A stretch of DNA of 64,000 bases from JAPULR01 sp963665075 (GCA_963665075.1 OY762063.1:2232001-2296000); one strand, 5' to 3'; positions 25,563 through 35,230 are shown, numbered from the stretch's first letter. Notes: generated by a model from the letters alone, not told the origin. Numbers and translations are program-made.

Positions 25563-25857
25563 CCGGCGGCGAGATTCTTCGTCGCGGGGCCTCCTCAGAA
25601 TGACATGTAGATAGAGGGGAGCACCCTCACCCAGCCCTCTCCCTTTAGGGAGAGGGGGTTATGCAAAGGTCTGCGTCAAGGGGGATGGGTTCCCGCTTGC
25701 GCGGGAATGACGGAGGGGATAGGTGGGAATGATGGAGACCACGCTCGACCCTTCGACAGGCCCTTCGACAGGCTCAGGGTGAGCGGGGAATGGGCTCCCG
25801 CTTTCGCGGGAGCAAGAGTTATGCAAAGGTATACGCGTCGGCGCAGAGGGGTGAAAG
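25563..25857. repeat. Repeat-filled gap
   Basis: Contains a CTCTCCCTTTAGGGAGAGGG hairpin followed by a right-hand mobile-element end (GGTTATGCAAAGGTCTGCG), TTCCCGCTTGCGCGGGAATG and CTCCCGCTTTCGCGGGAGCA palindromes, CCCTTCGACAGG units, and another right-hand end (GTTATGCAAAGGTATACG) just before the flavoprotein gene. Confidence 0.75.
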
Positions 25858-27312
25858 ATGGCTGAAGATTCCGGGTTGTATTTCGACGTGATTGTGGTTG
25901 GTGGGGGGAATGCTGCGATGTGCGCGGCGCTTTCGGCGAGGGAGAGGGGGGCGCGGGTGTTGCTGATTGAGAAGGCGGCTCCCGAGGAACGAGGCGGGAA
26001 TTGTCCGTATACGGGCGGGGGGTTCCGGTTTACGCACAACGGGGCGAAAGACTTGAGGCCGTTGCTGGCGGATCCGTCGGTCTTGCAGGGGTTGGAAGAT
26101 GCTATCAGCCCGTATATGGCGGGGGACTATCGGCGGGAGATGTTGGAGAAGACGGAGGGACGGACGAACCCGGAGTTGCTGGACACTCTGATTGCCGAGT
26201 CGTATCCAACGGTGTTGTGGATGCGAAAGCAGGGGATTGAGTTTGAGTTGAGCGGTCGGGGTCGGCGGATGACGCCGGGGGTGCGGGTGGGGGCGAGTGC
26301 GGTGGGGTCCGGGCCGGGGTTGATTGCGATGCATTATACGGCGGCGCGACGGCACGGGGTGGAGGTGGTGTATGAGACGAAGATGTTGCGGTTGCTGACG
26401 GACGGTTCGGGGGTTGTGGGCGTGGTGGCGGAGGACTCGGAGGGGGTGCAGGAGATTCGCGCCGGGGGGGTGGTGCTGGCGTGCGGGGGGTTCGAGGCGA
26501 GCGCGGGGATGCGGGCGGAGCATTTGGGGGGACATTGGGAGAGGGCGAAGGTGCGGGGGTCTCGTCACAACACGGGGGACGGACACCGGGCGGCGTTGGA
26601 GGTTGGGGCGAGTATGGCGGGTCAGTGGACGGGGTATCACGGGACGCCGATCGACGCGGACGCGCCGGCGACGGGGTCGCCGGATTCGGTGGACCGGCTG
26701 CCGCGTCGTTCGTATCCGTTGGGGGTGATGCTGAACGTCAGGGGGGAGCGGTTTGTGGACGAAGGGGCGGACTTCGCGTTGAACAACTTTGTGGAGATGG
26801 GGGCGATGATATTGAAGCAGCCGGGGGGGATTGCGTACCAGGTTTTCGACGCCAAAGCGGAGTCGCTGCTGGAAGAAAGGTACGGGAGCGCGTCGGTGGT
26901 ACGGGCGGACAGCATGGGGGAATTGGCGGAGACGTTGGGGCTGGACCGAAGGAAGATGGAGGGGACGATTGAGGAGTTCAACGCCGCGGTGGAGGTGGGG
27001 GAGTTCGATCCGTCGAGGCTGGACGGGAAGGGGACGAGGGGGATTGAGCCGCCAAAGAGCAATTGGGCGCGGGCGATGGACACGCCGCCGTTTTCGGCGT
27101 ACCGGGTTACGGGGGGGATTACGTATACGTTCGGGGGGGTGAAGATAGATACGGAGGCGCGGGTGTTGGACGAGGATGGGCGGGCGATTCCGGGCTTGTA
27201 CGCGGCGGGGGAGATTGTGGGGGGGTTCTTCTACTTTGACAGTCTGAGGGCGTCGGGGTTGATGCACGGGGCGGTGTTCGGGAGGATTGCGGGGGCGAAT
27301 GCGGCGGGGTGA
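25858..27312 (+). CDS. FAD-dependent tricarballylate dehydrogenase TcuA-like flavoprotein
   Basis: 484-residue member of the fumarate reductase/succinate dehydrogenase flavoprotein family. The FAD-binding Rossmann motif VIVVGGGNAAMCAAL begins at residue 10. RGGNCPYTGGGFRFT is close to TcuA-type proteins; HNTGDG and the C-terminal GLYAAGEIVGGFFYFDSL complete the FAD domain. It probably oxidises a tricarballylate-like or other C4-C6 carboxylic acid. No TcuB-like partner lies next to it. GGGGTGA precedes the ATG. Confidence 0.82.
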   Translation: MAEDSGLYFDVIVVGGGNAAMCAALSARERGARVLLIEKAAPEERGGNCPYTGGGFRFTHNGAKDLRPLLADPSVLQGLEDAISPYMAGDYRREMLEKTEGRTNPELLDTLIAESYPTVLWMRKQGIEFELSGRGRRMTPGVRVGASAVGSGPGLIAMHYTAARRHGVEVVYETKMLRLLTDGSGVVGVVAEDSEGVQEIRAGGVVLACGGFEASAGMRAEHLGGHWERAKVRGSRHNTGDGHRAALEVGASMAGQWTGYHGTPIDADAPATGSPDSVDRLPRRSYPLGVMLNVRGERFVDEGADFALNNFVEMGAMILKQPGGIAYQVFDAKAESLLEERYGSASVVRADSMGELAETLGLDRRKMEGTIEEFNAAVEVGEFDPSRLDGKGTRGIEPPKSNWARAMDTPPFSAYRVTGGITYTFGGVKIDTEARVLDEDGRAIPGLYAAGEIVGGFFYFDSLRASGLMHGAVFGRIAGANAAG

Positions 27313-27672
27313 TCACCCCCATCTCAATCTTCCCCCGTCAAGGGGGAAGAGGCAAATCGCGGACCTTGGGAGGGTTGTGCAAAGGTCTCCAGGATGGGAG
27401 AGGGCGTAAGAGGGGACTGGATTCCGGCTTGCGCCGGAATGACGGAGGGCGCTCGACCCTTCGACAGGCTCAGGGTGAGCGGGGATGGATTCCCGCCTGC
27501 GCGGGAATGACGGGAGGGTTGGCGGGAATGACGGTTATGCAAAGGTCTCCATCAGGGGGAAGGAATAACAGGGCAACCACAAGGGATTGTTCCTACGCGT
27601 TTAAGAGGGAAGGGATAAGAGGGGTACAAACCGGGGACATAGGTAACGCTTTTGGATAGGCGGGAGATTGCC
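27313..27672. repeat. Repeat-filled gap between convergent genes
   Basis: Contains the CTTCCCCCGTCAAGGGGGAA hairpin, TTCCGGCTTGCGCCGGAATG and TTCCCGCCTGCGCGGGAATG palindromes, a CCCTTCGACAGGCTCAGGG unit and two right-hand mobile-element ends (near 27378 and 27536). No gene. Confidence 0.75.
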
Positions 27673-29346
27673 TTAGCGGTGTGTTCGTCCAGGAGGCAGA
27701 TTTTGTGAGGGCTGTTGACGATGGTCCAATATATGGGGATCTACTTTGTCAGGGCCACAAGTTCGCGTCTCAGGGCTTGGCTGAGCTAGATTATGTGCCC
27801 CTTCCACTTGATCTGTCCGTCGCTGCTGACCATCCGGGCGGTGGCGTCCTCGGATCAGGGAGAGGACGGCGACTATCAGTTGAAGGCCGGCCATGCCAAG
27901 GAATACGCGTTGGAGGCCGGTTTTGAAGGCGTTGCCGACTTCGACGCTGACGCCTTCGTCGAATCCTTCCAAAGTCGCGTCGAGGCCGGCGGAGGTCATG
28001 GCGGCGGTTATGAGTAGGGTGGCTATAGCGATGCCGGTGACGGTGGAGCCGGTGCGGATGAGCTGGACGAATCCTGAGACGACGCCGTAGGCGCGGCGGG
28101 GGGCGCCGCTGAGGATGCTGCTGGCGTTGGGGGCGGTGAAGGTTCCCATGCCGCTGCTCTGGAGGAGGATGCCGAGCATGATGAGGAGCAGAGGGGTGTC
28201 GCGGTCAATCTGGGAGAGGATGAGCAGGCCGGCCATTGAGATGAGGGCGCCGCCGACGGTGAAGGGTCTGGGGCCGAAGCGGTCGGAGAGGCGTCCGGCG
28301 ACGGGGCCCATTATGACCATGCCGACGGCTATGGACATCATTATCAGTCCTACCTGTCCGGCGGAGTAGCCCTGGACGCCCTGGAGGAAGAAGGGCATTA
28401 GGAATAGGACGGGGGCGGCGACGACGAAGGAGAGGCATCGTGCGGAGACGCCGAGGGAGAAGATGCTGATTTTGAATAGGGTCAAGTCGAGCATGGGGGT
28501 GGTTGCCCTGGTTTCCCATAGGATGAAGACGCCCAAGGTGAGGGCGCAGGCGACCAGAAGGAGGGCGGCGGTCTGGAAGGGGAGGCCGAAGGGGTTGGCG
28601 AGGCCCATGACCATGAGCACCAGGACGGCGGAGGATAGGAAGGAGCCTATGAAGTCGAAGTCGCCCAGCCTGGCTTTGACGCGGGTTTGGGTGATGGCGC
28701 TTTCGTCGAGGATGAGGAAGGGGGCGAGGGTGCAGAGGATTCCGAGGGGTAGGTTGAGGAGGAAGACGGAGCGCCAGCCGAAGGCGTCGATCATCATGCC
28801 GCCGATGGCGGGGCCGATGATGAGAGCGCTGCCGACGAGGGTCATGTGCATGCCGAGGGCTTTGCCGCGCTCTTCGGCAGGGAATATGGAGGTCATTATG
28901 GCCATCTGGTTGCCGTGGACGAGGCCGACGCCCATGCCCTGGAGGATGCGGAACATGATGAGGGCGGTGAGGTTGGGGGCGAAGGCAGCGAGGAGGGAGC
29001 CGAGGGTGAATATCATCAGGCCCCAGAGGTAGACGCGCTTGCGTCCGATCATGTCAGATAGGCGGCCCATCGGCATGAGGAGGGCGCTGGTGGCGACGAG
29101 GTGGCCGGTGGCGAGCCACTGGACGGTGGAGAGATTGCTGCCGAACTCGTCGGCGATGGTGGGCATGGCGACATTGACCTCGCCCATGTCGGCGACGGTT
29201 ACGAGGGTGCCGGTGGCGACGCTGGCCAAGGCCCACCACTTGAAGTTGCGACCGCCGATGCGGCGGGGACCGTCCGGCTTGGTTTTCGGAGGATGGGGGC
29301 CGGGGTTGGGTGGCTGGGACTCCGTCTTGTCGGGAGTTGCGCTCAA
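27673..29346 (-). CDS. MFS transporter, DHA2 (EmrB/QacA) type
   Basis: 557 residues with about 14 membrane helices. The N-terminus is a Pro/Lys-rich cytosolic tail, then VADMGEVNVAMPTIADEF, GRLSDMIGRKRVYLWG (motif A) and RILQGMGVGLVHG (motif B), as in drug:proton antiporters. The start is a TTG five bases after GGAG. The last about 50 residues (from GRHRPDGQQ) are hydrophilic and unlike family tails. A different frame gives a short natural-looking end, so the true C-terminus may have been altered by a one-base shift. Confidence 0.87.
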   Translation of the reverse strand: MSATPDKTESQPPNPGPHPPKTKPDGPRRIGGRNFKWWALASVATGTLVTVADMGEVNVAMPTIADEFGSNLSTVQWLATGHLVATSALLMPMGRLSDMIGRKRVYLWGLMIFTLGSLLAAFAPNLTALIMFRILQGMGVGLVHGNQMAIMTSIFPAEERGKALGMHMTLVGSALIIGPAIGGMMIDAFGWRSVFLLNLPLGILCTLAPFLILDESAITQTRVKARLGDFDFIGSFLSSAVLVLMVMGLANPFGLPFQTAALLLVACALTLGVFILWETRATTPMLDLTLFKISIFSLGVSARCLSFVVAAPVLFLMPFFLQGVQGYSAGQVGLIMMSIAVGMVIMGPVAGRLSDRFGPRPFTVGGALISMAGLLILSQIDRDTPLLLIMLGILLQSSGMGTFTAPNASSILSGAPRRAYGVVSGFVQLIRTGSTVTGIAIATLLITAAMTSAGLDATLEGFDEGVSVEVGNAFKTGLQRVFLGMAGLQLIVAVLSLIRGRHRPDGQQRRTDQVEGAHNLAQPSPETRTCGPDKVDPHILDHRQQPSQNLPPGRTHR

Positions 29347-29671
29347 CTAGACTCCAGGATTGGGTTGGGGATAGTGCAGTTTATCACCAAGTTGGGAATA
29401 ACTACAGCGATTATATTGAAAATTTTTGCGGGCGGTCTTGCGGGTAATACGTTGAGAGAACAGGAGACGGCATTTACGAGTTAACGATAGTCCCCGTTCC
29501 TGGCGAAAATTGTGGGTCAATTCGCTTGGTTGACAGCGATTGCACTGGCAGTGTAGAGTAATATATTGAGATAGAATATCAATAGATTCATCGGTTACAT
29601 GATTGCAAGGCAGATATTATCGAGAAATAAATTGATACTTAGTATTATTAGAATCTAAGGGAGGATTCGAT
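29347..29671. promoter_or_regulatory. AT-rich divergent promoter region of the metal-GTPase operon
   Basis: Unlike most gaps here it carries no palindromic repeat families and is markedly AT-rich. A TTGACA (29530-29535) is followed 18 bases later by TAGAGT, a weak -10. Overlapping it is the inverted repeat TATTGA-N9-TCAATA (29564-29584), a plausible metalloregulator operator. No experimental consensus can be matched from memory. Confidence 0.35.
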
Positions 29672-31018
29672 ATGGACACGCAGCGAAGAGTACCTGTTAC
29701 TATCCTCACGGGCTTTCTTGGCTCCGGGAAAACGACCCTGCTCAACCGGATATTGACTGAGGAGCACGGGAAGCGCATTGCCGTGATCGAGAACGAGTAC
29801 GGAGAGATTGGCATCGATCAGGCGCTCGTCATCAACGCCGACGAAGAGGTCTTCGAGATGTCGAACGGCTGCATCTGCTGCACGGTGCGCGGAGACCTGA
29901 TACGGGTGCTCAACAATCTCAACAAGCGCCGGGACAAGTTCGACTATGTGTTTGTGGAGACCACAGGTCTCGCCGATCCGGGTCCGGTGGCCCAGACATT
30001 CTTCATGGACGACGATCTCCACGAGGATTACTCGCTTGACGGGATAGTGACGCTAGTCGATGCGGCCCACATTGAGCAGCAGCTTGGCCGAAGCGACGAA
30101 AGCACCGAGCAAATCGCTTTCGCAGACGTGCTTGTGCTCAACAAGACGGATCTCGTCAAGAATGAGAAGCTGGACAGGCTGGAATCCCGGCTGAGGGACA
30201 TGAACCGTATGGCGCGAGTGGTGCGCAGCGAGCGCGCGAACGTCTCCGTCGATACTGTACTCAACCTGGCCGCCTTCGACCTGGATCAGGTTCTCGAGCG
30301 TCGTCCAACCTTCCTAGAGCCTGAGTACCCGTTCGAATGGACGGGAGTTTATTCGCTCGACAGCGGCCGTTACGAACTCAGCCTCGCCGATGGGCCTGAT
30401 CCGACGATGTCGCTGGTAGTGGCGTCCGATCAGGACACGGATGACGCCGCACTGCGTGAGGGAGCGGAGTGGTGCGTGAGGGAGTACGCCGAACCAGCGG
30501 AGACGATTCATCCAGGAGGAGAGATTTCCGTCGGAAAGCACGTGAACATGGCGCTCGATTCCCCGGGGCGCAAGTCGTTCTTCCTTGAGGTCAATGGGCA
30601 GGTACGGCTTGGCTTGTACACCCAGCACCTCCCGGAGGAGTTCGATCTCCAACTGAGGAACCCGGATGGGGAGGTGGTGACCGTCGAGGCCGAGCGGACA
30701 TGGGTGGCACAGCACGAGCACGACGACGAGGTGGGCTCGATCGCGATTGAGATTGACGGCGATTGCGATCCCGACAAGCTTAACGTCTGGCTTGGCAAAC
30801 TGCTACGCGAGCGCGGGGTGGACATATTCCGAATGAAGGGCTTCATCAGCATCGCAGGCGAGTCGCGCCGCTTCGTCTTCCAAGGGGTCCACATGCTCGT
30901 AGACGGTCAGCCGGACCAAGAATGGGGGGACGCGCCCCGCCGCAATCAGCTCGTCTTCATCGGACGCAACCTTGATGAGGAGAGCATGCGGCAGGGGTTC
31001 GCAGCATGTCTGACTTAG
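29672..31018 (+). CDS. COG0523 (CobW/ZNG-type) metal-chaperone GTPase
   Basis: 448 residues. G3E-family GTPase with P-loop GFLGSGKTT near residue 15, the metal-binding CxCC motif in NGCICCTVRGDL, and the guanine-specificity NKTD. A CobW C-terminal domain follows (about 320-448). Members move or allocate zinc, cobalt or iron in metal starvation. It has a GGGAGG site before the ATG, an AT-rich upstream region with an inverted repeat, and a 13-base overlap with the WD40 gene. Such pairs are known in zinc-responsive operons, so zinc is the likely metal (inference). Confidence 0.88.
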   Translation: MDTQRRVPVTILTGFLGSGKTTLLNRILTEEHGKRIAVIENEYGEIGIDQALVINADEEVFEMSNGCICCTVRGDLIRVLNNLNKRRDKFDYVFVETTGLADPGPVAQTFFMDDDLHEDYSLDGIVTLVDAAHIEQQLGRSDESTEQIAFADVLVLNKTDLVKNEKLDRLESRLRDMNRMARVVRSERANVSVDTVLNLAAFDLDQVLERRPTFLEPEYPFEWTGVYSLDSGRYELSLADGPDPTMSLVVASDQDTDDAALREGAEWCVREYAEPAETIHPGGEISVGKHVNMALDSPGRKSFFLEVNGQVRLGLYTQHLPEEFDLQLRNPDGEVVTVEAERTWVAQHEHDDEVGSIAIEIDGDCDPDKLNVWLGKLLRERGVDIFRMKGFISIAGESRRFVFQGVHMLVDGQPDQEWGDAPRRNQLVFIGRNLDEESMRQGFAACLT

Positions 31019-32106
31019 ATGTGGGCGCCCCAACGGGCGTCCTTCGCCGGGGCTGGCCTGCGGCGGTTGGGGACTACGCTATCGCCGGGGGCTGGAGTCC
31101 AGGCGGCGAGGCGCTGATAGTCGGCGATACTGAGGGCGGCGTGTACGCATTCGACGGCAAGTCCGGCGCGACGGCCTGGGAGCGGCGAGGAGTCCATGAA
31201 GGCGGTTTGCTCGCAATGGCGATGCATCCGAGGAGCGCCGCGTTCGCGACGGCCGGCCAGGACAGCCGAGTCTTAATCTGGGACGCCGCCGAAGGTGAGG
31301 CAGGTCGGGCTATCGAGGTTGGAGGAGGCTGGGTGGAAAACGTGGCATGGTCGCCGGACGGCGAATTGCTGGCAGCCTCCTGCTCCCGGCAGGTTCGCGT
31401 GTATGGCGCGGACGGAGGGGAGGTCTGGCGCTCTGATGATCATCCCAGCACCGTCAGCGCGATCGCCTGGTCGGGCGCAAGGGAGCTTGCGACGGCCTGT
31501 TACGGGCGAGTGACGTTCTTCGACGCGTCCAGAGGCGAGGCTCGCCAGAAGCTGGAGTGGCAGGGGTCTCTTGTGTCGATGGTATTGAGTTCGGACGGGG
31601 GCATCGTGGCTTGCGGAAGCCAGGACAACACGGTGCACTTCTGGCGTCGCTCGACGGGGGAGGATTCCATGATGTCAGGGTATCCTACCAAGCCTTCTGC
31701 CCTGGCTTTTGACGATGCCGGGACTCTTTTGGCCACGGGCGGAGGGGAATCGGTGACGGTGTGGAACTTCCGGGGAAAGGGGCCAGAGGGCACGCGGCCC
31801 GGCGTTCTGGAGTTTCACGTTCAACCCGTCACGACACTTGCCTTCGCTCCCAGAACGAGGCGCCTTGCATCGGGGAGTCGCGATGGCACGGTGGTTGTGT
31901 GGGCGCTTGGGAGAAAGGGAAACGGCGGTCCGGTAGGCTCCGCGGACGTGTCGGGCGCAGTGGCTGAATTGTACTGGCGGCCTGACGGACAGGCGCTGGC
32001 CGCGCTGGATGCGTGGGGCGGGGTGACGGTTTGGGAGATAGGGGAATCAAAGGGTCGAATTGCCCGCGACAACGCAGGTCTGCGCGACGGTGAGGGCGGC
32101 GGCTGA
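31006..32106 (+). CDS. WD40 repeat protein coupled to the metal GTPase
   Basis: 366 residues built of about seven WD40-type repeats, for example VENVAWSPDGELLAASC..QVRVY, MVLSSDGGIVACGSQDNTVHFW, TLAFAPRTRRLASGSRDGTVVVW. A seven-bladed propeller is expected; no signal peptide or membrane segment is seen. Its start lies inside the GTPase gene, so the two should be translationally coupled. A scaffold or metal-delivery partner is inferred from the pairing. Confidence 0.87.
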   Translation: MSDLDVGAPTGVLRRGWPAAVGDYAIAGGWSPGGEALIVGDTEGGVYAFDGKSGATAWERRGVHEGGLLAMAMHPRSAAFATAGQDSRVLIWDAAEGEAGRAIEVGGGWVENVAWSPDGELLAASCSRQVRVYGADGGEVWRSDDHPSTVSAIAWSGARELATACYGRVTFFDASRGEARQKLEWQGSLVSMVLSSDGGIVACGSQDNTVHFWRRSTGEDSMMSGYPTKPSALAFDDAGTLLATGGGESVTVWNFRGKGPEGTRPGVLEFHVQPVTTLAFAPRTRRLASGSRDGTVVVWALGRKGNGGPVGSADVSGAVAELYWRPDGQALAALDAWGGVTVWEIGESKGRIARDNAGLRDGEGGG

Positions 32107-32236
32107 TCTTACCGGCGGCTAATCATGTCGCAAGTTCTGACCTTGGGGCGGTGAGACGGGGATTGTGGTTGCGTTCGTTACGATTCTGGGCTAACTTACT
32201 GTGTAGCGACACGCCCCATTTTGCGGGAGAATCGGC

Positions 32237-32722
32237 ATGTTTTCATCAGAGGATGGTCCAGGACGCAAGGTAATGGGGTTTCTGCGGGGCTTGGGGCCGC
32301 CAGCCTTGGTTGGGCTGGCTGCAACCGTGGCGGGGGCGGCGGTCTTATTCGTCGGGTTGATGCTTGAGGGGAATTCGGAAGGGTCGGGGGCGGGCTGGAG
32401 AGCGGTGGGCGGGTTTCTGGTAATTGGCGGGATTGCCCTCCTGTTATTCAGCGATTCGCGGCGAAGGGCGTCAACGATAGAGGCGGCGACGCGTCTCTAT
32501 GCCGGGTACATGAGGCGAACCGCTCATTGGCGATGGTACGACAGGTACGGAGTAGCGGGCCTGGCGCTCGGACTTGTATGGCTTCTTCCGACCCTATTCA
32601 TCCAGATAGTCATAGGCAACAGCTTCGGGATTATGGCCGTTGGAATCGTGCTGTTCTGGGGAGGGTTCATGCTGCTCATCTTCGGCAGGATTTATGAATA
32701 TATGAAGAAGAAGTGGAAATAG
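32237..32722 (+). CDS. Integral membrane protein, unknown
   Basis: 161 residues with four hydrophobic helices (about 23-43, 56-72, 104-122, 128-150) and a basic C-terminal tail (YMKKKWK). GGGAGAATC precedes the ATG. I do not recognise a family. It is separated from the WD40 gene by 130 bases and may have its own promoter. Confidence 0.6.
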   Translation: MFSSEDGPGRKVMGFLRGLGPPALVGLAATVAGAAVLFVGLMLEGNSEGSGAGWRAVGGFLVIGGIALLLFSDSRRRASTIEAATRLYAGYMRRTAHWRWYDRYGVAGLALGLVWLLPTLFIQIVIGNSFGIMAVGIVLFWGGFMLLIFGRIYEYMKKKWK

Positions 32723-32740
32723 CGGCCTTCGCCCGTCAAG

Positions 32741-32862
32741 GAGACCTTTGCGTAACTGCCAAATGCGTCATCCACCCGACCCGGATCACCCCCATCTCAA
32801 TCTTCCCCCATCAAGGAGGAAGAGGCTAATTGGCGCTCTTGAGAGGGTTATGCAAAGGTCTC
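32741..32862. mobile_element. MITE-like element, type A
   Basis: 122 bp with ends GAGACCTTTGCGTAACT and GTTATGCAAAGGTCTC. The interior reads TGCGTCATCCACC, CACCCCCATCTCAATC and a CTTCCCCCATCAAGGAGGAA hairpin. It lies in a small CCCGTCAAG..GGGCGGGGGAAG repeat, but a clean target duplication is not visible here. Confidence 0.75.
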
Positions 32863-32898
32863 CAGGGCGGGGGAAGAGGGAGGGGATTTAGGAAACCG

Positions 32899-34449
32899 TC
32901 AATAGACGGGCGTCAAAAATAGGAACAGACAGGCCGTCACGAACGCCACGGCTATCGCCGCGCCCACCCACTTTCGACGCTTGCTTTCCTTCACCTTCAC
33001 GATGTCCATCACCCCCGCTACCAACACCGTCATCCCGCCAAAAAACGTGATAGGACGCCATAAGCCTGACGCCATCTCGCCTAAGATAGGCGTGGCCGCG
33101 ACAATTATAGCCACTACCGCCAGCGCGATGAGGCCAAACATCATATCCCTTCTTCCACTTCTTCCCATCGTTATGAGGGCGTAGAGCAAGAGGGCTATCG
33201 CCCCCAGAATCACCAACACCCTCAGCAAATTCACGAAGGCCGAGGTCTGAAGCAGCAGTCCGAAGGCCGTCACGCCGTAGCCAATGAGCAGCCACTTCAG
33301 CCAGCGTCCTTCCTGCCCCGAAAACATCCGCATGAGCCTGTTTTTTCCTTGGGGGACTGCCTGCGGCGGTCGTCCGCTGGGGGTAGCCGCAGACCAGGGG
33401 CCAGGCCCGGCGACGGGTTGTGAGGCAGGCGTCGATGCTCGGCTGCCCGTCGAGGCAGGCGGTGGCGGCGCAGCCGGCTTACTCGTTGGCGGGGGAGTGG
33501 GCGGTCTTCGCGAAGGCGCGGCGACTGCCGCTCCGGACGCCGCCGAGGGCGCGCTAATGGATATGTCCTGAAGTATCTCCTCCAGGTTCGGGACTTTCTC
33601 CGCCGGGGCGTCGCAGAACTCCTCAAGCCGTGCGGTCAACTCTACGACTGCCGGGTCGGGGGACTTCTTCAGCGCCTCGAACGCCTTCGACGACGAAGGA
33701 TTCGCGTAGTCGCGATTCGTCAGAATCAGATTATCGTCGTTGTAGAAGCTCCACAATCCCGGGTCCGCGGCCAGGGCCAACAGGCTGAGGTACACCACGA
33801 GGGCGGGGAAATTGTCCACGTAGTCGTCGTAGTCCTCCGCAGTCCGCTTGGGGTGCTGATAGTTCTTGTGGCCCAACTCCGGGCTTCTTTCTCCCCGAAA
33901 CATGGGGAGGAATATCCCGTCGTAGTCCACCAGCCGTATCCGCCCGTCGTCCTGAACCAGCACGTTGCCGTGCTGCAAGTCGTTGTGGGCTATGCCAAGG
34001 CCGCGCAGGCTGGAAGTGGTGCCGCCGCGCCATCGCGCCGCAAGCAGCCGCAGCACGTCAGGCCGGTTCAGGTTGAACTCGACGCACTTGCTTAGAATCT
34101 CGCCCTCCACCCACTCCATCCTCACGATGGGATACCAGGTTCCGCGCACCCTGATGCCCTGCTCCCGGTAGGCGAAGTGGACGAAGGAGGGGGGCAGCAC
34201 GTGAATGAGATAGTTGCTCAGGCGTTCGTAGCGGCTTTGCTGGTCCGACACTTCGCGGGTGAAGCATCGGACGGCGTAGTCCACGCCGCCGACGGAGACG
34301 TTGTAGACGCAGGCAAAGGCGCCGGAATAGACCAGCGGCATCCCACGCGGGTTGAACTTCACGCTGCCGCCTTCCAAGTCCGTTCCCTGGAAGCACAGCT
34401 GAGGGTTCTGCACCGCCTCGCTGAAGTCAGTTATGCCCGGCCAAGCCAT
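32899..34449 (-). CDS. Membrane-anchored protein kinase-like protein of a TerY-P-type triad
   Basis: 516 residues. Residues 1-280 form a kinase-like domain: glycine-loop YSGAFACVY, catalytic loop HNDLQHGNVLV with Asp and Asn, and metal motif LVDYDG in place of DFG. The usual VAIK lysine appears as Arg (YAVRCF), which I recall as common in this family. The ELGHKNYQHPKRT..YVDNF segment is also characteristic. A Pro-rich linker (about 300-370) leads to four or five membrane helices. It is the third gene of a vWA - PP2C - kinase operon, 10 bases after the phosphatase. Confidence 0.82.
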   Translation of the reverse strand: MAWPGITDFSEAVQNPQLCFQGTDLEGGSVKFNPRGMPLVYSGAFACVYNVSVGGVDYAVRCFTREVSDQQSRYERLSNYLIHVLPPSFVHFAYREQGIRVRGTWYPIVRMEWVEGEILSKCVEFNLNRPDVLRLLAARWRGGTTSSLRGLGIAHNDLQHGNVLVQDDGRIRLVDYDGIFLPMFRGERSPELGHKNYQHPKRTAEDYDDYVDNFPALVVYLSLLALAADPGLWSFYNDDNLILTNRDYANPSSSKAFEALKKSPDPAVVELTARLEEFCDAPAEKVPNLEEILQDISISAPSAASGAAVAAPSRRPPTPPPTSKPAAPPPPASTGSRASTPASQPVAGPGPWSAATPSGRPPQAVPQGKNRLMRMFSGQEGRWLKWLLIGYGVTAFGLLLQTSAFVNLLRVLVILGAIALLLYALITMGRSGRRDMMFGLIALAVVAIIVAATPILGEMASGLWRPITFFGGMTVLVAGVMDIVKVKESKRRKWVGAAIAVAFVTACLFLFLTPVY

Positions 34450-34459
34450 TCCTCGGCTC

Positions 34460-35230
34460 CTAAACCACCGCCGTGACCAGCAGCGTCACGTCGTCGTTGC
34501 CCATGCGTCTCTCCCGACGCTGTTCCGCCACCCATCCAGCCCACTCGTCTTCCTCCAGCGACAGTAGCGTCTCCCACGGCGTCTCTCCCGTCGCCGCTTC
34601 TGCCAAAAACCACTTCGCCAACGCGTCCGAGGCCAGGAAGAAATAATCTCCCGCCGCGCACTGGCCGCCGCTGCGCTCCACGCGTTGCCACAGCCCCTGT
34701 GAGTTGGCGGGATTGCTGCAAACCAGGGAAGGATTGTTGTCGAACTGGGACGCCTCCTCCAGAGGGAAGGACTTCGTCAGCCCTTCTTCGCCGACGACGA
34801 ACAGGCAGGTGTCACCGACGGCAACGGCGTTCCACCACAGTCCGCCGGACGTCTCGGCGACGGTCACGCCGAGGAGTGTGGCGAAGGCGCCGGCGCGGGC
34901 TTTGGCTTCGCCGTGCCAGGGGATTTTGCTCCAGGGGACGCGGTCGTGCCATTCATTTTGGGCCGGGGACAGCCACTCCCTCAGAGAATCCTCGTCCAGC
35001 GCGCCCAAGTCCAAAGGACGGGTCACGAATCCCGCCGTGAGGGAGTTGGCCCATTCCCTGGCGAAGGCGGATTCGCTGGCGCCGTCGGAAACGGCCATGC
35101 GCGCGGCGCGTCCGCCATCGAATCGTTTGGGATAGGCGGCGCGGGAGGAGTCCTCGTATTCCTCGGAGGAATTGCCCGCTTTGGGAAGCCAGAGCCTTTT
35201 GAGGGGACGGAGGCGCATCTCCTTCGCCAC
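34460..35230 (-). CDS. PP2C-like protein phosphatase of the triad
   Basis: 256 residues. PP2C-type metal-dependent phosphatase motifs: AVSDGASES (first metal Asp), GAFATLLGVTV, AVGDTCLFV, FLASDALAKWFL and the final GNDDVTLLV. Expected to oppose the kinase encoded next. The GTG start overlaps the vWA stop by one base (TAGTG), showing translational coupling; an ATG four codons on is an alternative. Confidence 0.85.
   Translation of the reverse strand: MAKEMRLRPLKRLWLPKAGNSSEEYEDSSRAAYPKRFDGGRAARMAVSDGASESAFAREWANSLTAGFVTRPLDLGALDEDSLREWLSPAQNEWHDRVPWSKIPWHGEAKARAGAFATLLGVTVAETSGGLWWNAVAVGDTCLFVVGEEGLTKSFPLEEASQFDNNPSLVCSNPANSQGLWQRVERSGGQCAAGDYFFLASDALAKWFLAEAATGETPWETLLSLEEDEWAGWVAEQRRERRMGNDDVTLLVTAVV

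Noticed and set aside
25819..27312. 482-codon minus-strand frame opposite the flavoprotein
   Set aside because: Arg/Pro/His-rich composition typical of antisense frames; the plus strand carries complete FAD motifs.
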